Shown here piece by piece: positions 8,875 through 19,892 of a DNA stretch of 64,000 bases; the stretch's first letter is position 1, and each line of letters starts with the position of its first letter. A program made the position numbers and the translations under genes. The stretch comes from Pseudomonadales bacterium. Its GTDB lineage: Bacteria > Pseudomonadota > Gammaproteobacteria > Pseudomonadales > Azotimanducaceae. The DNA is taken from positions 106,496 through 170,495 of the forward strand of contig JANQJA010000021.1 of assembly GCA_028281885.1 (NCBI GenBank), given 5' to 3'. Under the pieces are notes generated by a model. The model did no database searches. It was given only the letters and a program-made list of their open reading frames with translations, and was not told the DNA's origin.

Positions 8875-10062
8875 ATGCGAATTGCGGCATTGATGATCTG
8901 TGCGGCCCTGTTAAGTGGTTGTAGCTGGTTTGGTGGTAACAAAGAAGAAGTTATCAAGCCGGCGGAACTCCAGCCGATCAGGGCTCAGGTGCAGATTGTC
9001 CCGATCTGGGATCGCCGTCTGGGCGACAAGGCAAATGACCGCGCGAGTGCGCTTCGTCCTGCCCTCGATGGCGGGCGTATTTTTGCGGCGTCCGCGGACG
9101 GCAATGTCGTTGCGATGGCGCCGGGCGGTCGTCCGGTCTGGGACGTCAATGTCCGTGACCTCTACACCCCTGTTGAACGCGCCAACGTTTTTGCCAAGCG
9201 AATCGATGCCATTACCGGCGGTGTGGCTGCAGGCAGTGACCTCGTTGTCGTGGGCACCTCTGCCGGTGAGATTGTGGCACTGAACCAAAGTGACGGCTCT
9301 CTCGCCTGGCGGGCCAGGAGTACGAGTGAGGTGCTGGCACCGGTCGGGATTAACCGCGATTTTGTGATTGCCCAGTCTATTGACGGCAAGGTGGCCGCCT
9401 ACGATGTGCTGGATGGCGCGCGACGCTGGGTTTATTCAACCGCCGTGCCCAGCCTGACATTGCGTGGAACAACAACGCCGATCGTGACGGCGGATGCGGT
9501 GATCACGGGCTTTGCTAACGGTCGTATGGTGGTGCTGGATCTGCAACGAGGGCTTGCAGGAATTGACCAGCGGGTGGCGCTCGCCCAGGGCAAGACTGAT
9601 CTTGAGCGCCTGATCGATATCGACGGTCGGATCATGCTGGATGGCTATCACACCTTTGTGGCGAGTTATCAGGGATCGCTGATGGCGATGGACCTGAATG
9701 ATGGACGACCTCTCTGGGCGGTTGACGCTTCCAGTACCGCGGGTCTTGCCGGTGGCTTCGGCAACGTCTACCTCGCAGCTGCAGATGGCTCCCTGATTGC
9801 GTACGACACGGGCGATGGCGATGAGGTCTGGCAGAACGATTCGCTAAAGCATCGTGATCTGACCACGCCAACCACGATCAGCTCTTATCTCGCCGTCGGG
9901 GATCTGGAAGGGTATCTGCATGTGCTGGCCCAGTCTGACGGTCGTTTTGTCGGTCGCCGAAAGGTGGACAGTGATCCACTCAGGTCTCCGCCGGTCGTTG
10001 ACGGCAGTCGGCTCTATGTTCAGACCCAGGGTGGCAGGCTGCTTGCGCTGGAGCTGCGTTGA
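8875..10062 (+). CDS. bamB: Outer membrane protein assembly factor BamB
   Basis: Lipoprotein subunit of the BAM beta-barrel assembly machine. The signal peptide ends in LLSGC with C16 lipidated. The body is a PQQ-enzyme-like beta-propeller with repeated blades such as GRIFAASADGNVVAM, LVVVGTSAGEIVALN and VYLAAADGSLIAYD. At 395 aa it matches E. coli BamB (392). The start immediately follows the yfgM stop, and der begins 4 bases after the end, so yfgM-bamB-der are probably co-transcribed. Confidence 0.96.
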   Translation: MRIAALMICAALLSGCSWFGGNKEEVIKPAELQPIRAQVQIVPIWDRRLGDKANDRASALRPALDGGRIFAASADGNVVAMAPGGRPVWDVNVRDLYTPVERANVFAKRIDAITGGVAAGSDLVVVGTSAGEIVALNQSDGSLAWRARSTSEVLAPVGINRDFVIAQSIDGKVAAYDVLDGARRWVYSTAVPSLTLRGTTTPIVTADAVITGFANGRMVVLDLQRGLAGIDQRVALAQGKTDLERLIDIDGRIMLDGYHTFVASYQGSLMAMDLNDGRPLWAVDASSTAGLAGGFGNVYLAAADGSLIAYDTGDGDEVWQNDSLKHRDLTTPTTISSYLAVGDLEGYLHVLAQSDGRFVGRRKVDSDPLRSPPVVDGSRLYVQTQGGRLLALELR

Positions 10063-10065
10063 GCC

Positions 10066-11481
10066 ATGGCGGCCGTCATTGCCATCGTCGGCCGCCCCAA
10101 TGTGGGCAAGTCCACGTTATTTAATCGTCTGACACGTTCCCGCGACGCTATCGTTGCCGAGTTTGCCGGTTTAACGCGAGATCGTCAGTATGGTCGCGGT
10201 GCGCTGGGTAATTTCGATTACATCGTGGTTGATACCGGCGGCCTGACCGGCGAAGAGGAGGGCATTGATGGCCCCATGGCTGGTCAGGCGCGACGTGCGA
10301 TCGGTGAAGCTGATCTGTGCCTGTTCGTGGTTGATGCCCGGGCGGGTCGAACGCCGGGCGATGAAGTGATCGCAGAATCCCTGCGTCGAGGTGCCACGCC
10401 GGTCGTGTTGGTGGCCAACAAGGTGGACGGCGAGAACCCGGATTATCTGAGTGGCGAGTTTGCATCGCTGGGTCTTGGGGAGGCTCACGGTATCTCCGCC
10501 AGTCATGGCAAGGGCGTCATGAACCTCCTGAACGATGTCATTGGCGCTCATGAGGCGGTGGTTGCGGCAAACCAGCGAGCGCCGTCAGCGCCGGAAGACG
10601 CCGGTATCAAGATTGCCGTCGTTGGTCGTCCCAACGTGGGCAAGTCGACGCTGGTGAATCGCCTGCTGGGCGAGGAGCGCGTGGTGGTCTACGACCAGGC
10701 TGGGACAACTCGCGACAGCATCTTCGTTCCGTTCGAGCGGGACGACCGTCAGTACACGTTGATCGATACTGCCGGGATTCGTCGGCGCGGCAAGGTGAGT
10801 GAGGCGGTTGAGAAATTTTCGATCGTGAAAACCCTCGACGCCATCAATACGGCAAACGTGGTTGTTTTTCTCGCCGATGCCAGGGAAGGACTGGTTGAAC
10901 AGGACCTGCACCTGCTGGGACATGTGATCGAGGCCGGCCGGGCATTGGTCATTGCCATTAACAAATGGGATGGCACCGATATTGACCAGAAGGATTTTGT
11001 GCGACGGGAGATTGAGCGACGGCTTCATTTTGTCAGCTATGCCAGAATTCATTTTATCTCTGCACTGCATGGGTCCGGTGTTGGCAATGTGTTTGAGTCG
11101 GTCAATCTTGCCTACGATTCAGCGACCCGGGAGATCAAGACCAATCGCCTGAACGATATCCTGGCGGATGCAGTCCGTGAACATCAGCCGCCCATGGTGC
11201 GAGGTCATCGCATCAAACTGCGCTACGTCCATCTGGGGGGGCGTAACCCGCCGACGATTATTATTCACGGCAACCAGACAGAATCAGTGCCAGCATCCTA
11301 TCGACGTTTTCTCGAGAACCGGTTCCGTGCTGCGCTTGAGCTTGACGGGACGCCCATTCGTCTTGAGTTCAGAACGTCCGACAACCCCTTCAAGGGCCGT
11401 AAAAATGAGCTCACTCAGCGACAGATCAGCCGCAAAAAGCGGCTCATGAGTCACGTCAGAAAGGGTAAAAAGAAGAAGTAG
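10066..11481 (+). CDS. der: Ribosome biogenesis GTPase Der (EngA)
   Basis: Essential tandem GTPase for 50S assembly. Two P-loops GRPNVGKST occur at residues 9-17 and 187-195, each with its DTGG/DTAG switch and NKVD/NKWD motif. A C-terminal KH-like domain and a basic tail (KKRLMSHVRKGKKKK) follow. At 471 aa it is close to E. coli Der (490). The TAG stop at 11479-11481 is one base from the left arm of the palindromic repeat, which separates der from the convergent M23 gene. Confidence 0.98.
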   Translation: MAAVIAIVGRPNVGKSTLFNRLTRSRDAIVAEFAGLTRDRQYGRGALGNFDYIVVDTGGLTGEEEGIDGPMAGQARRAIGEADLCLFVVDARAGRTPGDEVIAESLRRGATPVVLVANKVDGENPDYLSGEFASLGLGEAHGISASHGKGVMNLLNDVIGAHEAVVAANQRAPSAPEDAGIKIAVVGRPNVGKSTLVNRLLGEERVVVYDQAGTTRDSIFVPFERDDRQYTLIDTAGIRRRGKVSEAVEKFSIVKTLDAINTANVVVFLADAREGLVEQDLHLLGHVIEAGRALVIAINKWDGTDIDQKDFVRREIERRLHFVSYARIHFISALHGSGVGNVFESVNLAYDSATREIKTNRLNDILADAVREHQPPMVRGHRIKLRYVHLGGRNPPTIIIHGNQTESVPASYRRFLENRFRAALELDGTPIRLEFRTSDNPFKGRKNELTQRQISRKKRLMSHVRKGKKKK

Positions 11482-11482
11482 T

Positions 11483-11728
11483 CAGCGCGCATATTGCGCC
11501 AAATCATTGGTACTGGTCGTCTGGGTCAGGCAATTCGGGGAGGTACATGAATGCTGGGAGATCACACATGGTCAGCCACCGGCATTTACCTGAATCTCGC
11601 TCGTTCTTTTTCCCCCTGAGTTGCCGTGCTCGCTGTGCCGTGTTCTCGACGGGGCTACGCTCACGAGCCAGCTCAGGAGAAAAAAGTCCTTCGCGATTTT
11701 TCAGGCATTTGGTGCAATATCCGCGCTA
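11483..11728. repeat. Long palindromic repeat element, copy A (with internal insert)
   Basis: Terminal inverted arms lie at 11483-11504 (CAGCGCGCATATTGCGCCAA...) and 11707-11728, with 19 of 22 positions complementary plus one G-T pair. The same arms and an inner block (ACTGGTCGTCTG, 11512-11523) recur on the opposite strand in copy B near 39.4 kb. Here about 156 extra bases (roughly 11537-11692) sit between the inner block and the right arm. They contain their own hairpin: 11615-11632 pairs with 11664-11677 around a CCGT bulge, flanked by T-rich and A-rich runs. The right arm supplies the stop codon of the reverse-strand M23 gene. No transposase or convincing ORF is inside. Confidence 0.8.
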
Positions 11729-12514
11729 GTCTTCGATGAACAGGCTAGGGTCGATCCGCGCATCGTTCAGGCTGACGCTCCAGTGCAGGTGCGGCCCCGT
11801 GACCCGTCCGGTCTGACCGATGGTACCCAGTACTGTACTTCTGTCGACCGACTCGCCCGGTGACACATCAATGCGATTCATATGGCAGTACATGGTAATC
11901 AGGCCCTGTCCATGGTCGATCAGTACGGTGTTGCCATTAAAGAAATAGTCACCGACGGCGGCAATGACGCCGGGGGCGGTTGCTGTAATCGGTGTACCGG
12001 TCGGTGCGGCGATGTCGAGTCCACTGTGGGGGCTGCGGGGCTGATCGTTCAGGAATCGTTTCAGTCCGAATGGACTGCTGATGGGCCCATCGGCAGGCAG
12101 CGTGAAGTCAGTGTCTGGCAACCGGGCAGTAAAACTATTGAACACAGCATCCATCTCCTGGCGTTCACGGATAATCCGGTCCATGTCTTCGGCGTAGGGA
12201 TTGACCTTGCGTTTGTTCTCGATGGTCAGCCGTTGCTCGCGATAGGACTTGTCGCCGACAACAAAGGCAATCGATTCATCACCGATGGTCAGATGATGTT
12301 GACCGGCCCTTGCCGACAAGGGGATGCCGACAACAGCGAAACGCTGTTCGTCCTTGTTCAGCAGCATGACAGGGCGATCTCCATACAGCACCGTTTCGAC
12401 GTCATGGGTGATCGGTACGATCGCGATGCCGCCGGGAACAGGCAGGTGTTCGGGCATGGCGCCGGAGCTGAGACTCCAGAGCATGCCCATTACCCACAGA
12501 ACAACCCTAGTCAT
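11726..12514 (-). CDS. M23 family metallopeptidase, probable periplasmic murein hydrolase or LytM factor
   Basis: A 262-aa secreted protein: the N-terminus [20 protein letters not shown] is a signal peptide. The C-terminal half is a LytM/M23 domain with H163 and D167 (HSGLDIA), H211 and the HxH pair H242/H244 (GPHLHWSV), so all zinc and catalytic positions look intact. The middle (about 30-130) contains a beta-rich region and a short helical stretch. It presumably cleaves peptidoglycan crosslinks in the periplasm; the exact substrate is not visible. The start overlaps the xseA stop by 8 bases, and the stop codon lies in the repeat arm. Confidence 0.85.
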   Translation of the reverse strand: MTRVVLWVMGMLWSLSSGAMPEHLPVPGGIAIVPITHDVETVLYGDRPVMLLNKDEQRFAVVGIPLSARAGQHHLTIGDESIAFVVGDKSYREQRLTIENKRKVNPYAEDMDRIIRERQEMDAVFNSFTARLPDTDFTLPADGPISSPFGLKRFLNDQPRSPHSGLDIAAPTGTPITATAPGVIAAVGDYFFNGNTVLIDHGQGLITMYCHMNRIDVSPGESVDRSTVLGTIGQTGRVTGPHLHWSVSLNDARIDPSLFIED

Positions 12515-13853
12515 GATCGGCTCGCGTATCGGTGACTTCGGCGGTGAGTTCTCCGTCCTGCAGCCAGGCGGTCACGGTGTCGCCGCTATTCACCTCATCA
12601 TGACGCCGAATGATCTGATCGTCACGCTTGATGATGGCGTAGCCTCGGGCCAGGGTCGATTCGTGGCTGTAGGCATGGAGCCGGGACCTGGCGGTTTCGA
12701 GACGCTGCTCCCGGTTCGACAGGGTCTCCTTCGCAGCAGCCTGCAAACGACGCAACTGGTCATTGAGTCTGGAATCGGCGTTGCTGATCCCGGCGCGGGG
12801 TGACTTCAGCTTTGAACGGGCGAGAGCCAGTCTTGCCCGGCGTCGTTCCAGACCATGGTGGAGTGCTCTTTGCAGTCTGAGTTCCAGGTCGTCCAGCCGC
12901 TGGTGCAGGTCGGTCAGGCGCTGACCGGGATGCCGCAGGCGACGCGAGAGGTGAGATAGTTGGCTGGTATCCCGGCGCAGCAACTCCTGCATTCGTTGAG
13001 CGAGTCGCTGTTCGGTACGATCCAGGCTCGACTGCCAGTCGGCCTGGTCCGGACTCAGCATTTCCGCTGCGGCGGAAGGCGTCGGCGCGCGCATATCGGC
13101 CACAAAATCGGCAATAGAAAAGTCAATCTCGTGGCCGACTGCAGCGACAACCGGAATGCGTGATGCGTGAATGGCACGTGCCACCGGCTCAGTATTGAAA
13201 GACCAGAGGTCCTCCAGTGAGCCCCCGCCCCGGGTCAGCAGAATGACGTCAAAGGCGGGTTTGGTGCAGCGGTTGGCGAATGCCAGCGCCTCGACGATCT
13301 GTGCGGGCGACTGGTCTCCTTGTACCTGAACGGGTATGACCGAAACCGGGATCGCCGGGAACCGTCGGTCCAGTACATGCAGGACGTCGCGAATCGCCGC
13401 GCCTGAAGGTGATGTGATGACGGCGATATGGGCCGGCATGGGAGGAACAGGTTGCTTGGCGTCCGCGCTGAACAGTCCTTCGCTGTCGAGTTGTGCCTTC
13501 AGTTTGTCGAATGCCCGGCGGAGCGCACCATCACCGGCTTCCTCCATGAATTCCGCGATCAGCTGAAAGTCCCCGCGGGCTTCGTAAAGGCTGACCTTGC
13601 CACGGATGACAACCTGAGTTCCGTTCTTCGGCGTGAATCGGACCAGCCGATTGCGATTGGCGAACATGGCGCAGCGAATCTGTGCCTTGTCGTCTTTCAA
13701 TGTCAGATACCAATGGCCTGACGCCGGTCGTACCAGGTTGGAAATCTCGCCCTCGACGAAGATGTTGAAGAACTCGCCTTCGAGCAGCTGGCGCGCCGAC
13801 CGGGACAGCTGAGATACGCTCAGCACTTCGCGGTTGGAAGAAGTTTCAGTCAT
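12507..13853 (-). CDS. xseA: Exodeoxyribonuclease VII large subunit
   Basis: Large subunit of ExoVII, which degrades single-stranded DNA to oligonucleotides. The N-terminal OB-fold ([34 protein letters not shown]) is followed by the catalytic region with [16 protein letters not shown] and [13 protein letters not shown] long coiled-coil rich in Arg, Gln and Leu and a final beta segment ([10 protein letters not shown]) complete it. Length 448 aa equals the family norm (E. coli 456). It is divergent from guaA, as xseA is from guaBA in E. coli, but guaB is missing between them. The small subunit xseB is not in the window. Confidence 0.96.
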   Translation of the reverse strand: MTETSSNREVLSVSQLSRSARQLLEGEFFNIFVEGEISNLVRPASGHWYLTLKDDKAQIRCAMFANRNRLVRFTPKNGTQVVIRGKVSLYEARGDFQLIAEFMEEAGDGALRRAFDKLKAQLDSEGLFSADAKQPVPPMPAHIAVITSPSGAAIRDVLHVLDRRFPAIPVSVIPVQVQGDQSPAQIVEALAFANRCTKPAFDVILLTRGGGSLEDLWSFNTEPVARAIHASRIPVVAAVGHEIDFSIADFVADMRAPTPSAAAEMLSPDQADWQSSLDRTEQRLAQRMQELLRRDTSQLSHLSRRLRHPGQRLTDLHQRLDDLELRLQRALHHGLERRRARLALARSKLKSPRAGISNADSRLNDQLRRLQAAAKETLSNREQRLETARSRLHAYSHESTLARGYAIIKRDDQIIRRHDEVNSGDTVTAWLQDGELTAEVTDTRADHD

Positions 13854-13880
13854 GGCTGGGCTGGAAACGCATACAAGGCA

Positions 13881-13909
13881 TGATACCGCACTGGCACAGC
13901 GTGTATAAT
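13881..13909 (+). promoter_or_regulatory. Probable guaA promoter
   Basis: A perfect TATAAT lies at 13904-13909 with a weak -35 (TGATAC, 13881-13886) 17 bases upstream. The short xseA-guaA spacer leaves little other room. Its presence argues that guaA starts at 13937 and not at the in-frame ATG at 13880. Confidence 0.5.
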
Positions 13910-13936
13910 GCGTCGCTTTGGAGCGCCGCCCGTTTT

Positions 13937-15541
13937 ATGACGCCACCTACCTCCCCTGAGTCAGATATCCACCGAGAACGGATTCTGATTCTCGATTTCG
14001 GTTCCCAGTACACCCAGCTGATTGCCCGTCGCGTCCGTGAAGTGGGTGTCTATTGTGAAATTCGATCCTTTGACACCGCCGAAGAAGATGCCCGCGCATT
14101 TTCCCCCAGAGGCATCATACTGTCGGGTGGGCCTGAATCAGTCACCACTGATGACACACTGCGGGCACCCGACTGGGTGTTCGAGCTGGGGCAACCGGTA
14201 TTGGGGATTTGCTACGGCATGCAGACTATGGCGCTGCAACTGGGTGGTCAGGTCGATGGCGCCGACAAGCATGAGTTCGGCTATGCCCAGGTTCGGGTGG
14301 AAGGGAGTAGCGAATTGCTCCATGGTATCCATGATCACATGGATGGTGATGATGCCTATCTCGATGTCTGGATGAGTCACGGCGACAAGGTGACAGGGTT
14401 GCCACCCGGTTTCACCGGTCTTGCGAATACCGAGACCACTGAGTTCGCTGCCATGAGTGACGACAGTCGCCATTTCTACGGCGTGCAATTCCATCCTGAG
14501 GTGAACAACACCCTGCAGGGAATGGCGATTCTGCGTCGTTTCGTCATCGATATCTGCGATTGTCAGGGTCTGTGGACGGCGGCCAACATCGTTGACGATA
14601 TTGTCGAGCATGTACGCGCTCAGGTAGGCGCTGATCGGGTGGTGCTCGGTCTGTCCGGGGGTGTCGATTCGTCAGTGGTCGCGGCACTGTTGTCCCGCGC
14701 CATTGGCGATCAGCTGGTTTGCGTTTTTGTCGACAATGGCCTGCTTCGGCTCAATGAGGCAGACGAAGTGATGCGCTCACTGGGCAAGGATTCGGACAAT
14801 GTCTTTCGGCTCAATATCGTGAAGGTGGACGCCGAGGCACGCTTCCTCGAGAAGCTGGAAGATATTGAGGACCCGGAACAGAAACGCAAGATTATCGGTA
14901 ACACCTTTATTGAAGTATTCGATGAAGAAGCAGCCCGGTTTGGCGATGTTAAATATCTTGCCCAGGGAACGATTTACCCCGACGTTATCGAAAGCGCGGG
15001 CAACAAGGGTGGAAAGGCGCACGTGATCAAGTCTCACCACAATGTGGGTGGGCTGCCGGACTATATGACCCTTGAGCTCGTGGAGCCGCTGCGGGAACTG
15101 TTCAAGGATGAAGTGCGCAAGATTGGTCTGGAACTGGGGCTTTCCCACGAGCTGGTATATCGGCATCCGTTTCCCGGGCCCGGGCTGGGTGTTCGTATCC
15201 TGGGACCTGTGACCAAGGTCTATACGGACCTGCTGCGGCAGGCGGATCATATTTTTATCGAAGAGTTGAGAGCAGCGGGTCTGTACGATGATGTCAGCCA
15301 GGCCTTCACGGTGTTCTTGCCAGTGAAGTCGGTGGGTGTCGTGGGCGATGCGCGGCGTTATGAATATGTGGTTTCACTCCGGGCCGTGGAGACCATCGAT
15401 TTTATGACGGCGCGCTGGGCGCATCTGCCCTATCCGTTTCTGGAACGAGTATCGAGCCGCATCATCAACGAGATCAAGGGCATCTCCAGGGTGACCTACG
15501 ACATTTCCAGTAAGCCGCCTGCCACGATCGAATGGGAGTAG
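13937..15541 (+). CDS. guaA: GMP synthase (glutamine-hydrolysing)
   Basis: Converts XMP to GMP using glutamine and ATP. The N-terminal class I amidotransferase has catalytic C92 (GICYGM) and the His-Glu pair in VQFHPEV. The ATP-pyrophosphatase P-loop is [11 protein letters not shown], and the dimerisation domain ends KPPATIEWE. With the chosen ATG at 13937 the protein has 534 aa (E. coli 525). The longer frame from 13880 would place the TATAAT promoter inside the coding sequence and add 19 residues with no family match. guaB is not adjacent. Confidence 0.96.
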   Translation: MTPPTSPESDIHRERILILDFGSQYTQLIARRVREVGVYCEIRSFDTAEEDARAFSPRGIILSGGPESVTTDDTLRAPDWVFELGQPVLGICYGMQTMALQLGGQVDGADKHEFGYAQVRVEGSSELLHGIHDHMDGDDAYLDVWMSHGDKVTGLPPGFTGLANTETTEFAAMSDDSRHFYGVQFHPEVNNTLQGMAILRRFVIDICDCQGLWTAANIVDDIVEHVRAQVGADRVVLGLSGGVDSSVVAALLSRAIGDQLVCVFVDNGLLRLNEADEVMRSLGKDSDNVFRLNIVKVDAEARFLEKLEDIEDPEQKRKIIGNTFIEVFDEEAARFGDVKYLAQGTIYPDVIESAGNKGGKAHVIKSHHNVGGLPDYMTLELVEPLRELFKDEVRKIGLELGLSHELVYRHPFPGPGLGVRILGPVTKVYTDLLRQADHIFIEELRAAGLYDDVSQAFTVFLPVKSVGVVGDARRYEYVVSLRAVETIDFMTARWAHLPYPFLERVSSRIINEIKGISRVTYDISSKPPATIEWE

Positions 15542-15996
15542 CGGTTGACGACGAAGCGATGATGCGGGTGGCATTGTCGCTGGCGCGGCAGGCGGAGGCC
15601 GCGGGCGAGGTTCCGGTGGGTGCGGTGGTGGTCGCGTCAGATGGCGAGATTATCGGGCGAGGCTACAACCAGACGATTGCGCAGCAGGATCCGACGGCAC
15701 ACGCGGAGATTGTCGCGCTGCGCCAGGCGGCCACGAATCTAGAGAACTACCGTCTGCCAGGGGTTTTTATGTATGTGACGATCGAACCCTGTTCCATGTG
15801 TGCAGGTGCCATGGTCCATGCCCGGGTCGCGCGATTGAATTTTGCTGCCCGCGAGCCAAGGGCGGGTGCCGCGGGTTCCAGTATTAATGTGTTCTCCAAT
15901 CCGGGCCTGAATCATCGTGTGGAGGTGATTCAGGGACCCTGTGAAGCGGAAGCCGCAGAGATGATGACTGCATTTTTTAAAGGCCGGAGAAACTAG
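15532..15996 (+). CDS. tadA: tRNA-specific adenosine deaminase TadA
   Basis: Zinc enzyme that makes inosine at the wobble position of tRNA-Arg(ACG). The deaminase motifs are H57-A-E59 (TAHAEI) and PCSMC with C87 and C90, giving one His and two Cys zinc ligands and a catalytic Glu. At 154 aa it is of normal length. The ATG at 15532 lies inside the end of guaA (10-base overlap), with no strong ribosome site, so the exact start is uncertain. purL begins directly after the stop. Confidence 0.93.
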   Translation: MGVAVDDEAMMRVALSLARQAEAAGEVPVGAVVVASDGEIIGRGYNQTIAQQDPTAHAEIVALRQAATNLENYRLPGVFMYVTIEPCSMCAGAMVHARVARLNFAAREPRAGAAGSSINVFSNPGLNHRVEVIQGPCEAEAAEMMTAFFKGRRN

Positions 15997-18900
15997 ATGT
16001 TGCTGGAAGGTGCGCGCGCACTGTCAGATTTCCGTGTTGACCGCCTGGCCAGAACGCTGGTTGACAACGGCATCGATGTTCACGGCATTCGAACCCGCTT
16101 TATTCACCTGGTTGACGCGGGCCCGCTGACCGATGAGCAGCTGAGTGTGCTGCGTGCGCTGCTCACCTATGGCCCCTCAATGGCCTCGCTGGAGTTGACC
16201 GAGGGTGCACTGTTTCGCTTCGTGATTCCGAGGCCCGGAACAATCTCACCCTGGAGTTCGAAGGCCACGGATATTGCACATATCTGCGGGCTGCATGGCG
16301 TTCATCGTATTGAGCGTGGGATTGGCTATGAATTCGAACTCAGATCTGCACTGGATGAACGGTCACTGTGGGAACTGGATCGCGTCATTCATGACCGAAT
16401 GACGGAAGTGGTTGTTGGCTCGCCGGAGGACGCTTCGGTGCTGTTCGCAGAAGAACCGCCAAGGCCACTTTCGGAGGTGCCGGTGCTTGCTGACGGTCGC
16501 CGCGCGCTGGAACACGCCAATCTGGCGTTGGGCATGGCGCTCGCACCGGATGAGATCGATTACCTGCTGGATGCCTATGGCGAACTGGGCAGAGACCCCA
16601 CGGATGTGGAGTTGATGATGTTTGCCCAGGCGAATTCCGAGCATTGTCGTCACAAGACCTTTCGCGCTTCCTGGACGGTGGATGGCACGGTGCGGGCCAG
16701 GAGCCTGATGGACATGATCCAGCATACTTATGATCGGACCAACGGCGAGGGTGTGCTGAGTGCCTATGCGGATAATGCGTCGGTGATCGTTGGCAGCCGC
16801 GGACAGCGTTTCTACCCGGACCCGCTGACCCGCGAATATGCCGGTCACGAAGAGGATGTTCACATCCTCATGAAAGTAGAGACTCACAATCACCCGACGG
16901 CCATTGCCCCGTTTCCTGGTGCGGCCACCGGATCCGGGGGTGAGATTCGTGACGAAGGTGCTGTGGGTCGCGGTTCCAAACCCAAGGTGGGGCTTACCGG
17001 TTATACGGTGTCCAACCTGAAGATTCCGGGGCTCGCGGAGCCCTGGGAGCAGGACTATGGCAAACCTGACCGGATCGCCAGCGCCTTCGATATTATGATC
17101 GAAGCGCCTATCGGTGGTGCGGCCTTTAACAATGAGTTCGGTCGACCGAATATCAATGGCTACTTTCGCACCTTTGAAATATCGTTTGCAGATGAGGTGC
17201 GTGGATATCACAAGCCCATCATGATTGCCGGCGGCATGGGTAACATTCGTGAGAGCCATATCGAACAGCGATCCATAGCGCCGGGAGCGGCGTTGATTGT
17301 GCTGGGCGGGCCCGCGATGCTGATCGGCCTGGGTGGCGGAGCGGCATCGTCGATGGCTTCCGGAGCCAGTGATGCGGATCTGGACTTTGCCAGTGTTCAA
17401 CGAGGTAATCCGGAAATTCAGCATCGCTGCCAGGAAGTGATCGACCAGTGCTGGCAGATGGGCGATGCGAACCCGATCGGGTTTATCCATGACGTGGGAG
17501 CCGGTGGTCTTTCCAATGCATTACCGGAACTGGTTAAGGACGGCGGTGTTGGCGGTCACTTTGAACTCCGTGATGTGCCGAACGACGAACCGGGCATGTC
17601 GCCCCTTGAGATCTGGTGCAACGAGGCTCAGGAACGATATGTCATCGCGGTGGCGCCGGAGAACCTCGATCAGTTTGAAGCGATTTGCAGGCGGGAACGA
17701 TGTCCATTTGCGGTCGTGGGCACAGCAGTCAGGGAATCGCAGCTGTTGGTGAATGATCGCCTGCTTGAGTCCCTACCGGTCGATCTGCCAATGAGCGTAT
17801 TGTTCGGCAAGCCGCCGCGGATGCATCGGGATGTGATGAGTCGCGCGGTTCAGACATCACCGTTTGTCACGGACAGGCCGCTGGAGGAAGCGATAGACCG
17901 GGTGATTGGTCATCCCAGTGTGGCGAGTAAACAGTTCCTGATTACGATTGGCGATCGTACAGTCGGCGGGCTTGTTTGCCGTGACCAGATGGTCGGCCCC
18001 TGGCAGGTGCCGGTGGCTGACGTCGCAGTGTCGCTGACAGACTTTGTCGGTGTCACCGGCGAAGCCATGGCGATGGGAGAGAGAACGCCGGTGGCACTGC
18101 TCGACGCGCCGGCCTCCGGCCGAATGGCCGTGGGTGAGGCGCTGACCAACATTGCTGCGGCATCCATCGCGCAACTGTCTCAGGTCAAGTTGTCCGCCAA
18201 CTGGATGGCGGCCATAGGTCATCCGGGCGAAGACGCCAACCTGTATAAAACTGTCGAGGCGGTGGGCATGGAACTGTGTCCCGAACTGGGTATTTCGATC
18301 CCGGTGGGCAAGGATTCCATGTCGATGAAAACGGCCTGGCGGGCGGGCGACGTCGATAAGGCGGTCACGGCGCCCCTGTCGCTGATTATCTCTGCTTTTG
18401 CGCCGGTAACCGATGTCCGCCTGACACTGACCCCGCAGCTGCGCTGCGATGTTGATGATTGCCTGTTGCTGCTGGACCTGTCCGGCGGCCACCGGCGACT
18501 GGGCGGTTCCATTCTGGCGCAGTGTTACGGCGAGATGGGGAACGAGCCTGCCGACCTGCATGACGCGGCCACGCTCTCCGGATTCTTCGCGGCCATGCAG
18601 ACCGCGTCCGTCCGGGACAAACTCCTTGCCTACCACGATCGCTCTGACGGCGGGCTTATCGCGACATTGGTAGAGATGGCTTTCGCCGGTCGTACCGGAC
18701 TGGAGATTGAACTGGGCGACGGTGATCTGCTCGCGGCGCTCTGCAACGAAGAATTGGGTGCTGTGGTTCAGCTGGCCAAGTCGGACGTTGCTGTGGTTCG
18801 TGACGCGTTCGAAGCTGTTGGCGTCGTTGTTTCAGAAATTGGCCGCGTGGGTGAAACCCAGGATATTGTCATCCGCCAGTCTGGCCGGGAAATGTTTCGG

Positions 18901-19860
18901 CGTTCACGCAGTTCGCTGCAGCAGCGATGGGCTCGGGTGAGCTATGAGATGCAGCGCTGGCGTGACAACCCTGCCTGCGCGGATGAGGAATTCAAAAACG
19001 TACTGGATGATGACGATCCGGGATTGTCGGTGTCGCTGACCTTTGATCTTGACGAAGACACCACGGCGCCATTTATTGCTACCGGCGTTCGACCCAGCGT
19101 GGCGGTACTCCGGGAGCAGGGTGTCAACAGCCAGGTTGAGATGGCGGCTGCCTTCTCCCGGGCGGGTTTCCGCGCTGTTGATATTCACATGAGTGAGATT
19201 CTTTCCGGTGAGCGCAGCCTTGCTGAGTTTCAGGGACTGGTGGCCTGTGGTGGGTTCTCCTACGGCGATGTGCTGGGCGCAGGCGAAGGCTGGGCCAAAT
19301 CAATCCTGTTCAACGGCCAGGGACGCGAGGCATTCGAGACGTTCTTTGCCCGACGCGACACCTTTGGGCTTGGAGTTTGCAATGGCTGCCAGATGATGGC
19401 TGAACTCAGGGCACTGGTGCCGGGCGCCGAGGACTGGCCCCGATTTGTGCGCAATCGGTCTGAACAGTTTGAGGCACGTTTTTCGCTGGTGCGGGTTGAA
19501 CCGAATAACTCCGTGTTCCTGTCTGACATGGCGGGGTCGCAGATGCCGATTGCCGTTTCTCATGGCGAAGGGCGTGCTGAACTGGATGATGCCAGTATCG
19601 GCCGGTTGGTGGCCGGCGGGCAGGTTGCGCTGCGCTTCATCGATCACCGTGGCAATCTTGCAGCCGACTATCCGCAGAATCCAAACGGAACACCGGGAGG
19701 AATCACTGCCCTGACGAACGGCGATGGACGCTTTACCATCATGATGCCCCATCCAGAGCGGGTCTATCGTAGCCACCAGAACTCCTGGCATCCGGGAGAG
19801 TGGCGAGAGGACAGTCCCTGGATGAGAATGTTTCGAAATGCGCGGCGCTATATTGGCTGA
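15997..19860 (+). CDS. purL: Phosphoribosylformylglycinamidine synthase PurL (single-chain)
   Basis: Fourth step of de novo purine synthesis: FGAR to FGAM with glutamine and ATP. It is the large 1287-aa form (E. coli 1295): a PurS-like N-terminal domain, linker, two AIR-synthase-like halves with [20 protein letters not shown] and KDSMSM motifs, and a C-terminal glutaminase. The glutaminase triad is C1128 (GVCNGCQMM), H1252 and E1254 (PHPERV). The gene follows tadA with no gap, so guaA-tadA-purL may form a purine-linked transcript. Confidence 0.98.
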   Translation: MLLEGARALSDFRVDRLARTLVDNGIDVHGIRTRFIHLVDAGPLTDEQLSVLRALLTYGPSMASLELTEGALFRFVIPRPGTISPWSSKATDIAHICGLHGVHRIERGIGYEFELRSALDERSLWELDRVIHDRMTEVVVGSPEDASVLFAEEPPRPLSEVPVLADGRRALEHANLALGMALAPDEIDYLLDAYGELGRDPTDVELMMFAQANSEHCRHKTFRASWTVDGTVRARSLMDMIQHTYDRTNGEGVLSAYADNASVIVGSRGQRFYPDPLTREYAGHEEDVHILMKVETHNHPTAIAPFPGAATGSGGEIRDEGAVGRGSKPKVGLTGYTVSNLKIPGLAEPWEQDYGKPDRIASAFDIMIEAPIGGAAFNNEFGRPNINGYFRTFEISFADEVRGYHKPIMIAGGMGNIRESHIEQRSIAPGAALIVLGGPAMLIGLGGGAASSMASGASDADLDFASVQRGNPEIQHRCQEVIDQCWQMGDANPIGFIHDVGAGGLSNALPELVKDGGVGGHFELRDVPNDEPGMSPLEIWCNEAQERYVIAVAPENLDQFEAICRRERCPFAVVGTAVRESQLLVNDRLLESLPVDLPMSVLFGKPPRMHRDVMSRAVQTSPFVTDRPLEEAIDRVIGHPSVASKQFLITIGDRTVGGLVCRDQMVGPWQVPVADVAVSLTDFVGVTGEAMAMGERTPVALLDAPASGRMAVGEALTNIAAASIAQLSQVKLSANWMAAIGHPGEDANLYKTVEAVGMELCPELGISIPVGKDSMSMKTAWRAGDVDKAVTAPLSLIISAFAPVTDVRLTLTPQLRCDVDDCLLLLDLSGGHRRLGGSILAQCYGEMGNEPADLHDAATLSGFFAAMQTASVRDKLLAYHDRSDGGLIATLVEMAFAGRTGLEIELGDGDLLAALCNEELGAVVQLAKSDVAVVRDAFEAVGVVVSEIGRVGETQDIVIRQSGREMFRRSRSSLQQRWARVSYEMQRWRDNPACADEEFKNVLDDDDPGLSVSLTFDLDEDTTAPFIATGVRPSVAVLREQGVNSQVEMAAAFSRAGFRAVDIHMSEILSGERSLAEFQGLVACGGFSYGDVLGAGEGWAKSILFNGQGREAFETFFARRDTFGLGVCNGCQMMAELRALVPGAEDWPRFVRNRSEQFEARFSLVRVEPNNSVFLSDMAGSQMPIAVSHGEGRAELDDASIGRLVAGGQVALRFIDHRGNLAADYPQNPNGTPGGITALTNGDGRFTIMMPHPERVYRSHQNSWHPGEWREDSPWMRMFRNARRYIG

Positions 19861-19892
19861 GCGCTGACTGAACTCCCGAGGATGTCCTGACA

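Noticed and set aside
11547..11863. Small forward ORFs (60 and 80 aa) in or across palindromic repeat copy A
   Set aside because: No ribosome site or homology; they cross the hairpin and repeat arm or the M23 gene.
16363..17490. 375-aa reverse-strand ORF
   Set aside because: Antisense shadow of purL with no family features.
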